Positions 1 through 10,642 of a stretch of DNA of 64,000 bases are shown here, in pieces (positions within the stretch are counted from its first letter, which is position 1; each line of letters opens with the position of its first letter). The translations under genes and the position numbers were made by a program. The notes beneath the pieces are model-generated. The model worked only from the letters and a program-made list of their open reading frames with translations, made no database searches and was not told where the DNA came from. This stretch comes from Phlyctochytrium arcticum (taxonomy: Eukaryota; Chytridiomycota; Chytridiomycetes; Chytridiales; Chytridiaceae), in assembly GCA_025602905.1 (NCBI GenBank), contig JAHLKI010000005.1, positions 930,001-994,000 on the forward strand, read 5' to 3'.

Positions 1-2413
1 TATCCTTTCCAGAAACGTAACTGACCACTGCTATCACAATAATGGCGAAAATAATGATCAGCACATTGGTCAGTGCCATAGCATTTCTCAGCGAGAGCCA
101 CCGGGGAGGTAATCGAACTGCAGTAAGCCATGGAGAGCCACCAGTGGTAGTTGCGTATAAGTCTGATCTTCGCTTGCGGGATGCCTTTGATGCGCGGGAG
201 GAAGCACCTGTGCTGTTGCGTAGAGAGTCGTTCTTATTTCGTCGTGCTCTCCACATAGAAGTGCTCGCCACAGTCTCTACCTTCCCCGCATTTGCAACAT
301 CGCTGGCTACCTGGATGCTGTGATTTATAAACAACTGCCGTCGGCCGCTGCGAATGGATCCACTGTATTTGCGGGACTGTGCTTCCAAATCATCGCTGTC
401 ATCCTCTGCATGATCCAATATATCTCCCACACCCCCTGCGTCATCGTGATCTGAGACGCCGGAACGGCTGTGGTGATGATGATAGTTGGCGTGTTCGGCG
501 ACAACGGTGACTGGAAGCTCCGGATTAGGCGATTCACCAGCAAGCGGTTTAAAAATGCTAAGATTAGAAATGTACGTTTGCGTAGTTGTGGTGTACGTTT
601 TGTCCAGGCATGTGGATCGAGCACGCTTGCGGCCCAAACTGGTCGTAGTGTGAGGAATGGAGTGAGGGCTGGTAGGCCCGCTCCCGGAGTGGTTCATACT
701 GCTGCTCGCGTTGGAGGCGCTTTGGGATGTAGGGAAGCTGGCCTCTGTGCTTCCGGCAGCTTTGTCCTTCCCATTGCTGCCCTTGCGCGATGGACTTTTG
801 GAATACCCGCCATCATCGTCAGAAGCATTCGATCCCCCACTACCATGCCGGCTGGAGTTTGTGGCTTTTCGTCTCTGGCATTGCTCCAAAAATATCCGCA
901 TACCTCGCTCGGCATCGGCCGTTTGGGCCGCGTGAGGCCCACTTGGTTTACGGGTCTGGCCCATGAACGCCGAAAAAGCTTTCATCTGTCCCTCTGAGCA
1001 GCTTTCTCCGCTCCCTCGCCGCGTACTCGAAGGTGCAGGATCATCGTTAAAGTTCACACGTGGCTCAACGTCAAGGTTGCCATCGCTACTTTTTCGACCA
1101 TTGCCTGCTGTAGTTGCCGCACTCATGCTTCCGTGCTTGCGCTTCTCTTCCACGCTCAGCGACCGTTTATGCGCTGTTGGACCTATGGTACTGGGTGCAT
1201 TGACTTTACGCGCATTCGTTTGTCGTGGCATTGAATCATGTGTATCCTTCGGCTTAAACGACGTTAAATTCGGTTCACTGCGAGCGACAGCCTCTGAATG
1301 CTTTAGGTCTCCTTGCCCAACATTTGCCTCTGTTGATGATGATGCTTGACCGTCCGAGTCTTCCTGGTTGGAGTGCTTGTGTGGTGATGAGGGACGGGTT
1401 GGTGCGCTGCGCGCGAGAGATGCTTGTGACGTTGTCTCAGAATTACGGTCTGGAAGGGGCTGATCATAGGAGGATGGGCGACGAAGGGCGGGGCGGAGAG
1501 GTTTGCGGGATTTGTCATGAAAGGAGGACGGGGAGGATCCTGGAGGGTAGGCGATGCTGTGATACAGAAGGGATGATTTAGTGCTATTGGGAGGCAATCC
1601 ATTTGGAGACAAATCGCTACTGCGTCTCTCAACTGTGTAGAATGCTGGAAGAGGCGGAGCGGGTGTCGTTGGCTGCGAACTCCAGGCGCTGGGCGGTCGG
1701 TCAAAGTACGATTCTTTGCCAATGCTACGCGGTAAAGAATTGGTTTGCGCGGGGTGCTCATGCCGAAGCGTTCCATTAAGGCGTGAATTAGAACAAGTTG
1801 GCGATCCAGACAGGTACGACGCAGCTTGCAGCTCTTGAGATAATTGGCGATCCTCGTGTTCCTGCCTCTTCCAGGCATCCACCCCGTCAGATGACACTTC
1901 ACAAGTATTTTGAGCATCCAATATCACGCGCTCGTCGTCCCCTCTCCCCAAAGTTCTTTGGACAACCAAGGTATTATGATTGGAATCCGGGTATATGGGT
2001 GTTCCTAATAGTCCCGAGAATGCACCTCTTGAGACGTAAATCGGAAGTCCAGCCGTTATGGTACTCATAAAAGTTTTCTCATCGGCTGCTTTAGCCGCTG
2101 CATTCTCTACCTCCCCTTCACCAGCTATCGAGTCCGCCTCAACCTTCGTGGCCTCGGCCGCGATATTACTCGAGGTGCTTGTTCTCGTCGATCCACTGCC
2201 CTGTCGTGGTACCATCATTCCAGTCCAAGCGGAAGGATCCATCACAATGCCCTTCTGCCATGTCCGTGGTATATCGCCTGCTGATGATGTTCGTCTTATC
2301 GACCGACGATATTCTTCGCGGCATTGTGTGGCCTTGACAGCCATGTTCACCATGTTGGGAAATCGGTCATCAAGCATGGCTAATGTTAGCGACGAAGACG
2401 CCAATTGGGCCAT
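1..2413 (-). CDS. Large low-complexity membrane protein, N-terminal part (3' partial)
   Basis: One minus-strand frame stays open from an ATG at 2413 to the left edge, about 804 codons with no stop. I translated most of it, and the six-residue register is the same at both ends. The first ~780 residues are polar and rich in Ser, Thr, Pro, Asn and charged residues with no fold I recognise, and look like a disordered cytosolic region. The last visible stretch has a basic segment (VRLPPRWLSLRN, about residue 766 on) followed by a hydrophobic helix of about 18 residues (NVLIIIFAIIVIAVVSYV, about 784-801), which looks like a first membrane span with positive-inside orientation. Everything after that lies outside the window. 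The layout (long disordered N-terminus, then a membrane sensor) would fit a cyclase or histidine-kinase receptor, but that is a guess. No intron was needed. Confidence 0.75.
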   Translation of the reverse strand, partial: MAQLASSSLTLAMLDDRFPNMVNMAVKATQCREEYRRSIRRTSSAGDIPRTWQKGIVMDPSAWTGMMVPRQGSGSTRTSTSSNIAAEATKVEADSIAGEGEVENAAAKAADEKTFMSTITAGLPIYVSRGAFSGLLGTPIYPDSNHNTLVVQRTLGRGDDERVILDAQNTCEVSSDGVDAWKRQEHEDRQLSQELQAASYLSGSPTCSNSRLNGTLRHEHPAQTNSLPRSIGKESYFDRPPSAWSSQPTTPAPPLPAFYTVERRSSDLSPNGLPPNSTKSSLLYHSIAYPPGSSPSSFHDKSRKPLRPALRRPSSYDQPLPDRNSETTSQASLARSAPTRPSSPHKHSNQEDSDGQASSSTEANVGQGDLKHSEAVARSEPNLTSFKPKDTHDSMPRQTNARKVNAPSTIGPTAHKRSLSVEEKRKHGSMSAATTAGNGRKSSDGNLDVEPRVNFNDDPAPSSTRRGSGESCSEGQMKAFSAFMGQTRKPSGPHAAQTADAERGMRIFLEQCQRRKATNSSRHGSGGSNASDDDGGYSKSPSRKGSNGKDKAAGSTEASFPTSQSASNASSSMNHSGSGPTSPHSIPHTTTSLGRKRARSTCLDKTYTTTTQTYISNLSIFKPLAGESPNPELPVTVVAEHANYHHHHSRSGVSDHDDAGGVGDILDHAEDDSDDLEAQSRKYSGSIRSGRRQLFINHSIQVASDVANAGKVETVASTSMWRARRNKNDSLRNSTGASSRASKASRKRRSDLYATTTGGSPWLTAVRLPPRWLSLRNAMALTNVLIIIFAIIVIAVVSYVSGKD

Positions 2414-5400
2414 TTATGTAAAAGTTGCGTGAAGAGTCTTGAGTTGCTGGATGACAGGTAACGGAAAACTATGACTGTAATGATTCGAATCCTGATAGTA
2501 AATTTTTGATTAGCGCAAAGCGGCAGCTCGGCAATGTATTGGGGATTTGTACCTAGTACTTATGAGGTTCTTCTGGTCGCATCACAAATTTTGCGAATGT
2601 CCAATGTGTGAAATCCATAGGCATCCACGCTCTGTTGTTGGAGTACTATCCCTTAACCAATCGAGTTGATCCAAACCAACTGGCCGATTTTCTCTCAACG
2701 GATCATCCACAAGTTTAAATGAAAGTAGGCGGTATGTACACGTTCGACCAAAATCTCACAATACACAAATCTGCCATGCTCTTTCATCAGTACGCTATAG
2801 AAAAAAAAAACATCGGGGATGTCCTTACGTGCAAGAGAAATGATCTATGAGAGAAGCCAGCTTCTCGTCAAGATCTGTGTGGTCCGTGCTTTACCGAGGC
2901 TACAGAAACAGTGGTGACCTAAATGTCCCGGGAGTAATGAACGATTGAAGAAGAAAATGAATTTAGTACATTAGTGGCTGCACATCGTAGTTGCAAACAT
3001 CCATTGATCTGTGTGGCCGGCTCAACCAAATTGCGGTACGCGAGACCGGAGCCAGTAAATCCGGCACGACAGAAACTTGCTTCATCAAGGCTCGACTCTT
3101 TGCAAACAGAAATACACCCCATTACCTCCGGATGTCGATCGAGTTGCTGCTATAGAATCATAAATTAGTTACGGGTGCTAATGTACGCTAAAAGTCCACA
3201 TCTCCGCGCACCTATGCCGTCAAGAACGCCTTGAAAGGTTGAAAAAGACGGTATCCAAATATCCCTCTTCTCCAGAGTGAATGCGATTCGTGATGGGCTC
3301 CTGGCAACTCTTCAAGATCGGTGCAGTTCTGGATGAATATGTGAAATCCTTCAGGTTGCTAGCCTTTTGTGCTATTGCTCGTACTGATGCAAGTAGCGGG
3401 GTATAATGCTGGACCAGCTGATGGAGGAAACTTGAGGAAAACTTTGGCAAATAAGGTTCAGACCACCGTACATACGGCACCGGCTTTGCAAGTTGCCCGG
3501 ATGTTGGGTGTAATGAAATAACTCTCTAAATCAAGGGTTCCGGTGGGTTGTTACAGTAGAGACATATGCAGTTGGGTTGGTTTAATGTGATAACGATTTT
3601 TGGATTATGCCCTTCTGTTGTTGCTTTTTTACGCTCCGCAGTATGATATTAAAATTCTGAGTGTGTTCCCGTGGAATTAGTGTGCAGGGTTCTCCCTGAT
3701 AGGCAGCTGCTTTCCTTGGCCAAGCGAGCTCTGGGCAAATCCCCAATTTTTTTCTTAATGACTGAGATTTCGGATGCCAAAAGAATGGAGGGGTGTAATA
3801 GGATGTTACGGGCGCGACTTTGTTGTACTGCTGCTCTTACAAACGGGTTGAGGGTCCTTTGGTCTGGACAAGGCTCGCGGTACAGATGCCCATTTACTCG
3901 GGCCGAGGCATACCTTAATTCGACCCGTAAGGGTTTGCGCGGAAGACGGTCAAAGGAGTCGATAATTGCCGAGGAATGAAGCTCGCCGAGCAACGACTAC
4001 ATGTATAATGTACTGTTTTAAATGACGTTACAAATACAAGAAAAAGCATATTCGATTGTGCTAGTGTTTGAAGTGTCCGGTAGACGGCTCAGATGTTACC
4101 TCTCTCTCCCCCCCGAGATATAAAAAGTGGACAAGAAGCGCGCCGGCCCACTAACCCGACCAAAACTAACAGCTAAATCATTTTTACGTATACCCTATGC
4201 TCCATGCTCCAAAGTGGTCATCCCGCACCCAACGTAGTTCTCACCCATGGACAATCTTCCAAACCCATCAGAACAAAGGACGAAAGCAAGAGATCTACCC
4301 CCACAAGGGTTTCGACCGGACTGTGTATTCCGCTCTTTCGCAGGAAGCAGTTGGATAGACGGCTGGAAACCCCCATGACATCAATAGAAAGCCTTCATTC
4401 GCCCAAGTACGCAGCCCAAACCCTCATCGGAGGGATCTTTCGGAATGTTGTTTGTACCTGCGCCTTGTCTCAACTATGCCTATCACTCACACCCGAGCTT
4501 TTATGCCACGCTTTTGCGGGTTATAGATGAGGCAAGGGAAAGGAAAAAGAAGGGTTGGCTTCGTAGCCCATATACTCGTACTCGAATCGTTACTCGCGAC
4601 GACGTATATTCGATCACCCCCACGCGTCGGGCGGGAATCGCGGAATTACGATTATGTAAGCAAAAAACACGTCGCTGCGCCAGTGCTTGATCCTAAGATC
4701 GTAAAACCCGGCCTGGGGGAAACTCAAAACCTGGACGGAAAAATCTTGACAGTACAGTACTCGGATAGATTTTCAACTATCTACGTACCTTCTGTCCGCC
4801 TTTTTTATATGCTGGCTTTCTTTTCTGAGGATTTCCCAACCATGGATCGACGAACTCCAAGCCTCCTATAACCGCTATGCTCCAAGGGAGCCCACCTTCA
4901 AATCTCTGGATGTGCCGCTTCCGTAATCCAACATTCTGTCAATTTATTGAATGACGTGTAGAATGCGTGCCTCCACATTAATCTTTGATTTGATCTCGGT
5001 GGATCACATCCCGCTGCTCCTGGATGTTTATGAGTAACTTCTGGGCGGCCACCTCTGATCCAACTATCAGTCAGACTCTCAGCCGACTTCCAAACAGCGT
5101 TGATATTGCAAGAAATGAAATCTGACACGTATATATCGCGCGCTATGCATTTTCGGATGGAAGTAGTCGCGAAGGAGGTATCGTAGCCTTTCCGGATGAG
5201 AAGAAAATGATGAAACCTGGATGGTGCGATATATATGTTGACTGGAACCTCTTATTTAATCACAAAGTCGAGGCCAACTGTCCAAAGACCCATCGTATTT
5301 GTCGTGGACGACGATTGTCCTCAAGGAAAGGAATTCCTATAAGAGAAGCAAGCTGGGGCACTAAAGGTGTTCCGTCACTCCATCGTCTTGATGGGACTCT

Positions 5401-7938
5401 TTGGAGCCGCAGGATTTGTCCCCCCCGCGTCGTTCCAGTCACCCAGTAACTTTGTTCATATCTGTTGATTGACGAAATTGGACCCCGACCGGTTGCCTCA
5501 ATGCAAAGGCCCCGTTGCCGCGCATCATCACCAATGGAAGTGCAAATAATGGAAATTACAACATTCCGTATGGTGGGTTGCTTCCAAAGTACCGGCTGTA
5601 CGTCGGCATGGAGGGGCGGTTGCAGGACTCTATGCCTTCGATGCCATATTCCCGGACTCGACCAAATCGCATAAAGAAAACTTAGATGGGGTATACAAAG
5701 GTCATTGCATGCTACACCATACCTCTGGCAAAAGATGAAGAAGATGGCTCACCAGCTGCCCGCTCGAGCGGGGACCATAGATGAGCGGGGAACATAGGTA
5801 GTAAATCACAAGAATTATTGTCAGACGAAGAACGAGAGAAGTAGATTGATTGGTATGGGGGCTAGGAGGCGTGAGAGGATTTTATGTCCAAGTTCATCCT
5901 AGCAGTGCGTGCAGCTGCACGCGCCGGTCATTCGCTAGTGTTTCTCACACCATTCACACTGACGGTATTGCCGAAAATCTAGCGATAATACATACGTTTC
6001 AGGTTTCAAAGCAGTGGCTTTTTTCGACGCAGCCGTGCCAGTCGCTTTTATTTAACTCTGAATCTCCGTGGTGCACCTCGGCGAATCTGGGATGGGACCG
6101 CTGTCCCTCGGAAACCGCCGTTCAGATCACCGACGGCATGGACGGCTATTTATGCCAAAGTTCTCTTTTGAGGAGCATCTGTCTTGATTGGTAAACGACG
6201 AAGATGTACGTCTCAATAATGTGCATGATGGGTGCTCAAGAATGAGGAAGAACGTAGAATGATAAAACCCACCCAATCTTGTTATTGGTCGTATTTTGCA
6301 AATCATGATAAGCCTAGTAGGATTTTATTCACGATGCATGAATGACATTCGTCTGTTCCGTAGTGTGTATGTGTAAAACACGTTGGGATCGACCAATGTT
6401 ACTTAAACCTTCCGGTAAATTCCGATGATATGAGGTAAAGCCGAACATGACTTATGACTACGACAAAGGCTCAATGGACGAAAGCCTTTGAGGGTAAGAA
6501 AGAATCCCGCATGCGGCAGTCAACGATTAAGAAGCAATTAGGAACGACGAACGACGTCAATTCTCTGGACGCCCCCACCAAACAGCTCCACCCACAGCAA
6601 GTATGTGTGGGAGAAAAAAGCAAATATCAGCATTTAAATGATTAGAACTTCATCTACTGGAAACCGACTCACATCTTTCTCTGTACTTTTAAAAGAGTAA
6701 AGGTCTCTGGAGCATCCATATTTATGAGATCTCCTATACGATGACAATACCGTATTATTTCTCAAGCGTTGAGCGCTTCGGACGTGACGGGATGATTTCT
6801 GGAGTTTGCCGGAGCGCCAAATGTATGCCCCGATTCCAACTATCTCAGGCCTACTGACTGCTTGATGGCGGCCTCTCCTTTCCACAACCTCCCGTCTTTT
6901 TTTGTTATAGCATCCCGGCAGGATCTGCAAGTTATTTTTTCATGAAAAATCTACTCCTCAAACAAGAACGGCGTGGGAATTTTCCACTTCAGATCAGATG
7001 CAGAGAAATCTTGGCGATGATGTCAAATGCTGACAAGATTGAATGGGTTCAGATCAATGCTTTCAGATCTCCGAGTCATGACGCTCGGTTGGGGTTTTTA
7101 ATGACACCCCCTCCTTTAATGTTGCGAGAGACATCGGGATAACTTAACTTTTTGAGTTTCCCGGGGCGGCAAATGCACCGTCGTACACTCCAAATCTACA
7201 CACTTTGGTGCTGCAAAACTATTTCATCCCTTCGACACTGACCACTTTTTTTTAAATCCTAGCAGGTTCGCCACACGTTCTGCATGGGTTTGCGCATCGC
7301 ATGTCTACTATAGTCAAGAGGGATATTTTCAATCGGGTCGGGAGTTTTGCTAGCCGATCGAGAGTTGGGCAGGCAGGTACCGGTTTGACTTCTTGCAAAA
7401 GGTTTATAAAAGGACTGGTATCGGCAACCTCTCTTGTACATCATCATCTTGCCACCTCAGCATCTGCACCTATCCAGGCGCCATATATACAGTTTTTCGT
7501 AGTAGGATATACATTCGTAAACAGTTCATGGGCACCTCGCCCTTTTGCTCAACAACCCATTGCTTGACACACCCCCCCCCCCCCCCCGGGTCACGCGAGC
7601 ATATACCTTCAATCAATACGCTGGCTCATTTGAATCATAAGCCAAACTTAAAGGCAGTTGCGCGACTGGTAGACCAAGTTATGGGGAGCGTCTCGGGCGA
7701 GGTAAAATTCTTGTTGTGTCCTGGTTTTTAGGTTTTGCTAGCTTTCTTATGTCCTAGTTGTTAGTTTTGAACGGCATAGTGAGCTTGTCCGCAAAAAGTC
7801 AAATTGAAAACACACCAAGCTCACAGAATTGATCGAAAGTAGCAAAGTAAGATTCTTTTTTGAGTTGCCCAACGTACTTGCACCTGATTATACCTTCTTC
7901 TGTAGACCAAGTGACACCATCTGAAGGCATTGCGCAGC
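2414..7938. other. Gene-poor stretch (5.5 kb)
   Basis: I found no frame here that looks coding. The open frames are all short (under about 130 codons), on both strands, with no recognisable motif and no plausible exon chain. The first few hundred bases before 2413 must hold the promoter of the minus-strand membrane protein gene. A 16-base C tract lies at 7572-7587. Old, unrecognisable transposon remains are possible but not shown. Confidence 0.5.
7572..7587. repeat. Poly-C tract
   Basis: Sixteen consecutive C followed by GGG. Tracts of this length are often miscounted in sequencing. Confidence 0.9.
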
Positions 7939-9329
7939 ATGATCAGAGGAAGGGGTCGTGGGAGGCCGAAAGGAACTAAAAATCAAGCTGGGCATAGTGC
8001 TGGCAGACCGCACTTGATAAACGGACGTAAAGGAAAGGCGTCGTCTGCTTCTCACCCAGGAGTATCCTCCAGTAATGGCACTAGCACCACGGTGGATAGT
8101 AGCAGCGCCAGTCAGTCGGCAACTCGAACTGATGGTCCTTTGTTCCCAAACTTCTCCAATGTCAGGAAAGATTCAACCGCTGCGGTCCCAGAAGCGGATG
8201 TTGCGCTGGAAAACAGGAACTTTTCTTCAACTTCACAAGCAAACCAAATGCAGACGGACGTTGCTGCGCAGCAGGCAGCTGGTCAGAATCCGCAAATTGT
8301 ACTTCCCACAAGATCCTGGGGAGGTCAGTTCTCAAAGGACAGGTTAAAAAAAACGTGCTGTGAACTGATAGTATAAACCAGATATGGCGGACGAAGTGTC
8401 CCCAAACCCAGAGGAGGCAATTGGCGGTGCAGCTGTTCCCAGGCCTGGATCCAAAGTTGATGATGTTGCTGTTGCTCCCATAGCTCGCGCCATAAACTCG
8501 ACCGATATTTTGAGGGATATGTTGGACGAAGATACGGAGAAATCGGCCAATGGTATGTGCGACAAATGCTGCTTGTAGTGGCCGAAACTACGGTCTTGAA
8601 GGATACGACTGACTGTGTAAAGTAGTCTTATTCAAAAATATATGTATGGAGGGTTCTATATATACAAGCGACCTAAAGTTCTAACCTCTGAATCTCCGAC
8701 GGTTCGTCCCAAATCTATCTAAATTATGGAACGGAACAAACTCATCAGTTCGACAAACCGCGCAAAAAGATAGCAGTTTTCCTTGCGAGAAAATGGAAGA
8801 ATGCTGTCAGAGGTCGCAAAACCGTTGGGTATCAACGCCAATAACGTATATCGTTGGATGGGAGATTGGTATGAATTCTGCTGATGATCAGGTGGAGAAT
8901 AAGGTAACTCAACTTACTCCAGCTCAATCCCAAGGTCCATTCCAAGATGAAACACACATGCCCAGGCTCATGGTAAAGCCGGTGGTGAAGCTCACATTCA
9001 GCAGGATCACGCCCAAGGTTCGCTGAGTGAAGAATACCAACCCTGGTCATGGTCAAGAAGTGCAAAGTATAGAACTGCTGCTGGGGCTGACATGCTCTCA
9101 GCGCACGGATGCTGGAAATATTCGGGTTTTCTTTTGGAAGGAAACCATGCAGTGTTGGCCAGCGGCAAGCACGACACCTTTCAACCCGCTGGAAACGTTG
9201 TTGCATCAGGAGGAATTGGAGCATTGGTTTATGGAAAACGTAGACGAACAGATTTTGGCAACCATTAACCAGGTGGCTAATGTGCAAGTCCCAGGTGAAT
9301 CACAATATGCGACCGCAGCCTTCATCTAA
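7939..9329 (+). CDS. Putative AT-hook / helix-turn-helix protein, possibly a transposon relic
   Basis: An ATG at 7939 opens a frame whose start is an AT-hook (RGRGRPKGTK, residues ~3-12) followed by a Ser/Thr/Gln-rich stretch. A GT..AG intron at 8324-8381 joins it in phase to a second exon (8382-8552; acidic, with INSTDILRDMLDEDTEKSAN). After that the structure is unclear. Around 8777-8866 another frame reads ENGRMLSEVAKPLGINANN then VYRWMGDW, which looks like a homeodomain-type helix-turn-helix of the kind found in transposases, but I could not join it in phase to exon 2. An open frame at 9027-9329 may be the 3' part or noise. The DIRS element begins only 53 bp beyond. It may be a real gene, a decayed DNA transposon, or two things. 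Exons 1-2 are moderately supported and the rest weakly. Confidence 0.35.
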
Positions 9330-9428
9330 AATAGCTATTTTTGTTTGTTTATCTCGAGATAACTTTCTTGCTGAATTTACAGATAGACTTCATAAATTCG
9401 TCCATCCTTGGACAGATTTCGCTCTGCA

Positions 9429-9560
9429 GAAGGCCCGGTGTCAGTGATTATGCCGTTCCCACGGCAACGAGTCTCTGTTGGTGTAATCTAATATAACTAT
9501 AAATGCTATAGAAAAGACTATAATAGTGTCCCGTTCACCCTCCCGTTTCCCTTTGCCGTT
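9429..9560 (+). repeat. DIRS left inverted terminal repeat
   Basis: 132 bp, reverse complement of 13814-13945 with no mismatch that I could find. The outer limit is set where the two ends stop matching (…CA vs …AG before GAAGGCCCGG) and the inner limit after GCCGTT. Confidence 0.95.
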
Positions 9561-9640
9561 TTCAGAGCAGCGAGTCTGGCAACATCGACAAGCTCTAACA
9601 CAAAACTGACTACGACCCATCAACTAAACAACCTTCACCT

Positions 9641-10642
9641 ATGGCTGAAAATGCTCCTACTCAAACTAACGAAGTCGAGGCCTTGCACAATACGCTGGCA
9701 GGCCTCGGGATCTCAGTGGACGCCCTGCGTACGATCATGGCTCCCCAACAGAATACCAACACTCCTCCCAAGAAAGCTAAGTATCGACTCAATCCTTGGG
9801 ACTCGGAGAATGACGACGACTCCGATGGTTCTAGCTCAGACGAAGAACCACCTACCCACGCCGCCGAAGCCTTTAAAGCTGGACAATGGGATCTACCCGA
9901 AGAAACTCGCAAGATCCTGGCTCCCGACGACGAAAGCGACGCCCGCCTTTCTCGCTACTACACTCGGCGTATTTTGCGTAAACAACGAGAACCACGAGGA
10001 GGCTTCTGCAAGTCAGCCGACCTCGATCCAGCCCTTGCAGATCTCAAAGGGAAACGCGTTGAACATACAGTGGGCGAGCTCGACAAGCAGTATGCGGATA
10101 CAGAACGAGATTTCGGAGTCACCGCACGTAACGAAGCAATCCTCCTCTGGAAAGCTAACACGCTCGTCAAATTCCTCAAAGACAGTCGAGAGACCGGAGA
10201 ACCTCTCGATGGCGACCAATTACTCGCTAGGGCAGAAGACTTGGCCCGTTCGTTGGAACACCAAGTCACTTACACAGCGCACCTCAAAGCCACCACCCGC
10301 TTCAAGCGCCGCAAAGCGTTCATCTCCGGAGCTAAGATGCCCGCCGAAATCAAAGACGCAGGAGACAAAGAGCCGCTCCACAACCGTTGGCTTTTTGGCG
10401 ACGACCTGGTCCAAACCTGGCGCCAAGCAAACGAGAGACGGAACACACAACAGGTTCTCTCCCTCGCTGCCAATCGAAACCGTGCGCCTACCGATGCTAG
10501 ACGCCCGCAGCAACCACACCGACCCCGTGGAGGATATCGAGGTCAGGGAAACGACAGGGGCCGCGGCCGGGGCCGTGGCCAAACCAACCAACAGTACCAA
10601 AACACCAACCAATTCCAGAACGGGAACCCGACAGCCAATTGA
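9641..10642 (+). CDS. DIRS gag-like ORF1
   Basis: 333 residues from ATG 9641 to TGA 10640-10642. It begins 80 bp inside the left inverted repeat and is the first ORF of the element, the position of gag in DIRS elements. The N-terminal ~85 residues are acidic and Ser/Asp-rich, the middle is helical and charged, and the C-terminus (~residue 285 on) is Arg/Gly/Gln-rich (RGGYRGQGNDRGRGRGRG), a likely RNA-binding tail. I see no CCHC zinc knuckle. Its 3' end overlaps the RT frame, which is in -1 phase relative to it. The function is inferred from position and composition. Confidence 0.75.
   Translation: MAENAPTQTNEVEALHNTLAGLGISVDALRTIMAPQQNTNTPPKKAKYRLNPWDSENDDDSDGSSSDEEPPTHAAEAFKAGQWDLPEETRKILAPDDESDARLSRYYTRRILRKQREPRGGFCKSADLDPALADLKGKRVEHTVGELDKQYADTERDFGVTARNEAILLWKANTLVKFLKDSRETGEPLDGDQLLARAEDLARSLEHQVTYTAHLKATTRFKRRKAFISGAKMPAEIKDAGDKEPLHNRWLFGDDLVQTWRQANERRNTQQVLSLAANRNRAPTDARRPQQPHRPRGGYRGQGNDRGRGRGRGQTNQQYQNTNQFQNGNPTAN

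Noticed and set aside
470..1581. Plus-strand frames at 470-997, 963-1349 and 1324-1581, and minus-strand 1303-1917
   Set aside because: All lie inside the single long minus-strand gene in other frames.
3649..3993. Paired 114- and 102-codon frames on both strands
   Set aside because: Complementary open frames without motifs, expected by chance in this stretch.
8832..9287. 151-codon minus-strand frame
   Set aside because: Opposite the HTH segment; Cys/His/Phe-rich but without spaced zinc ligands.
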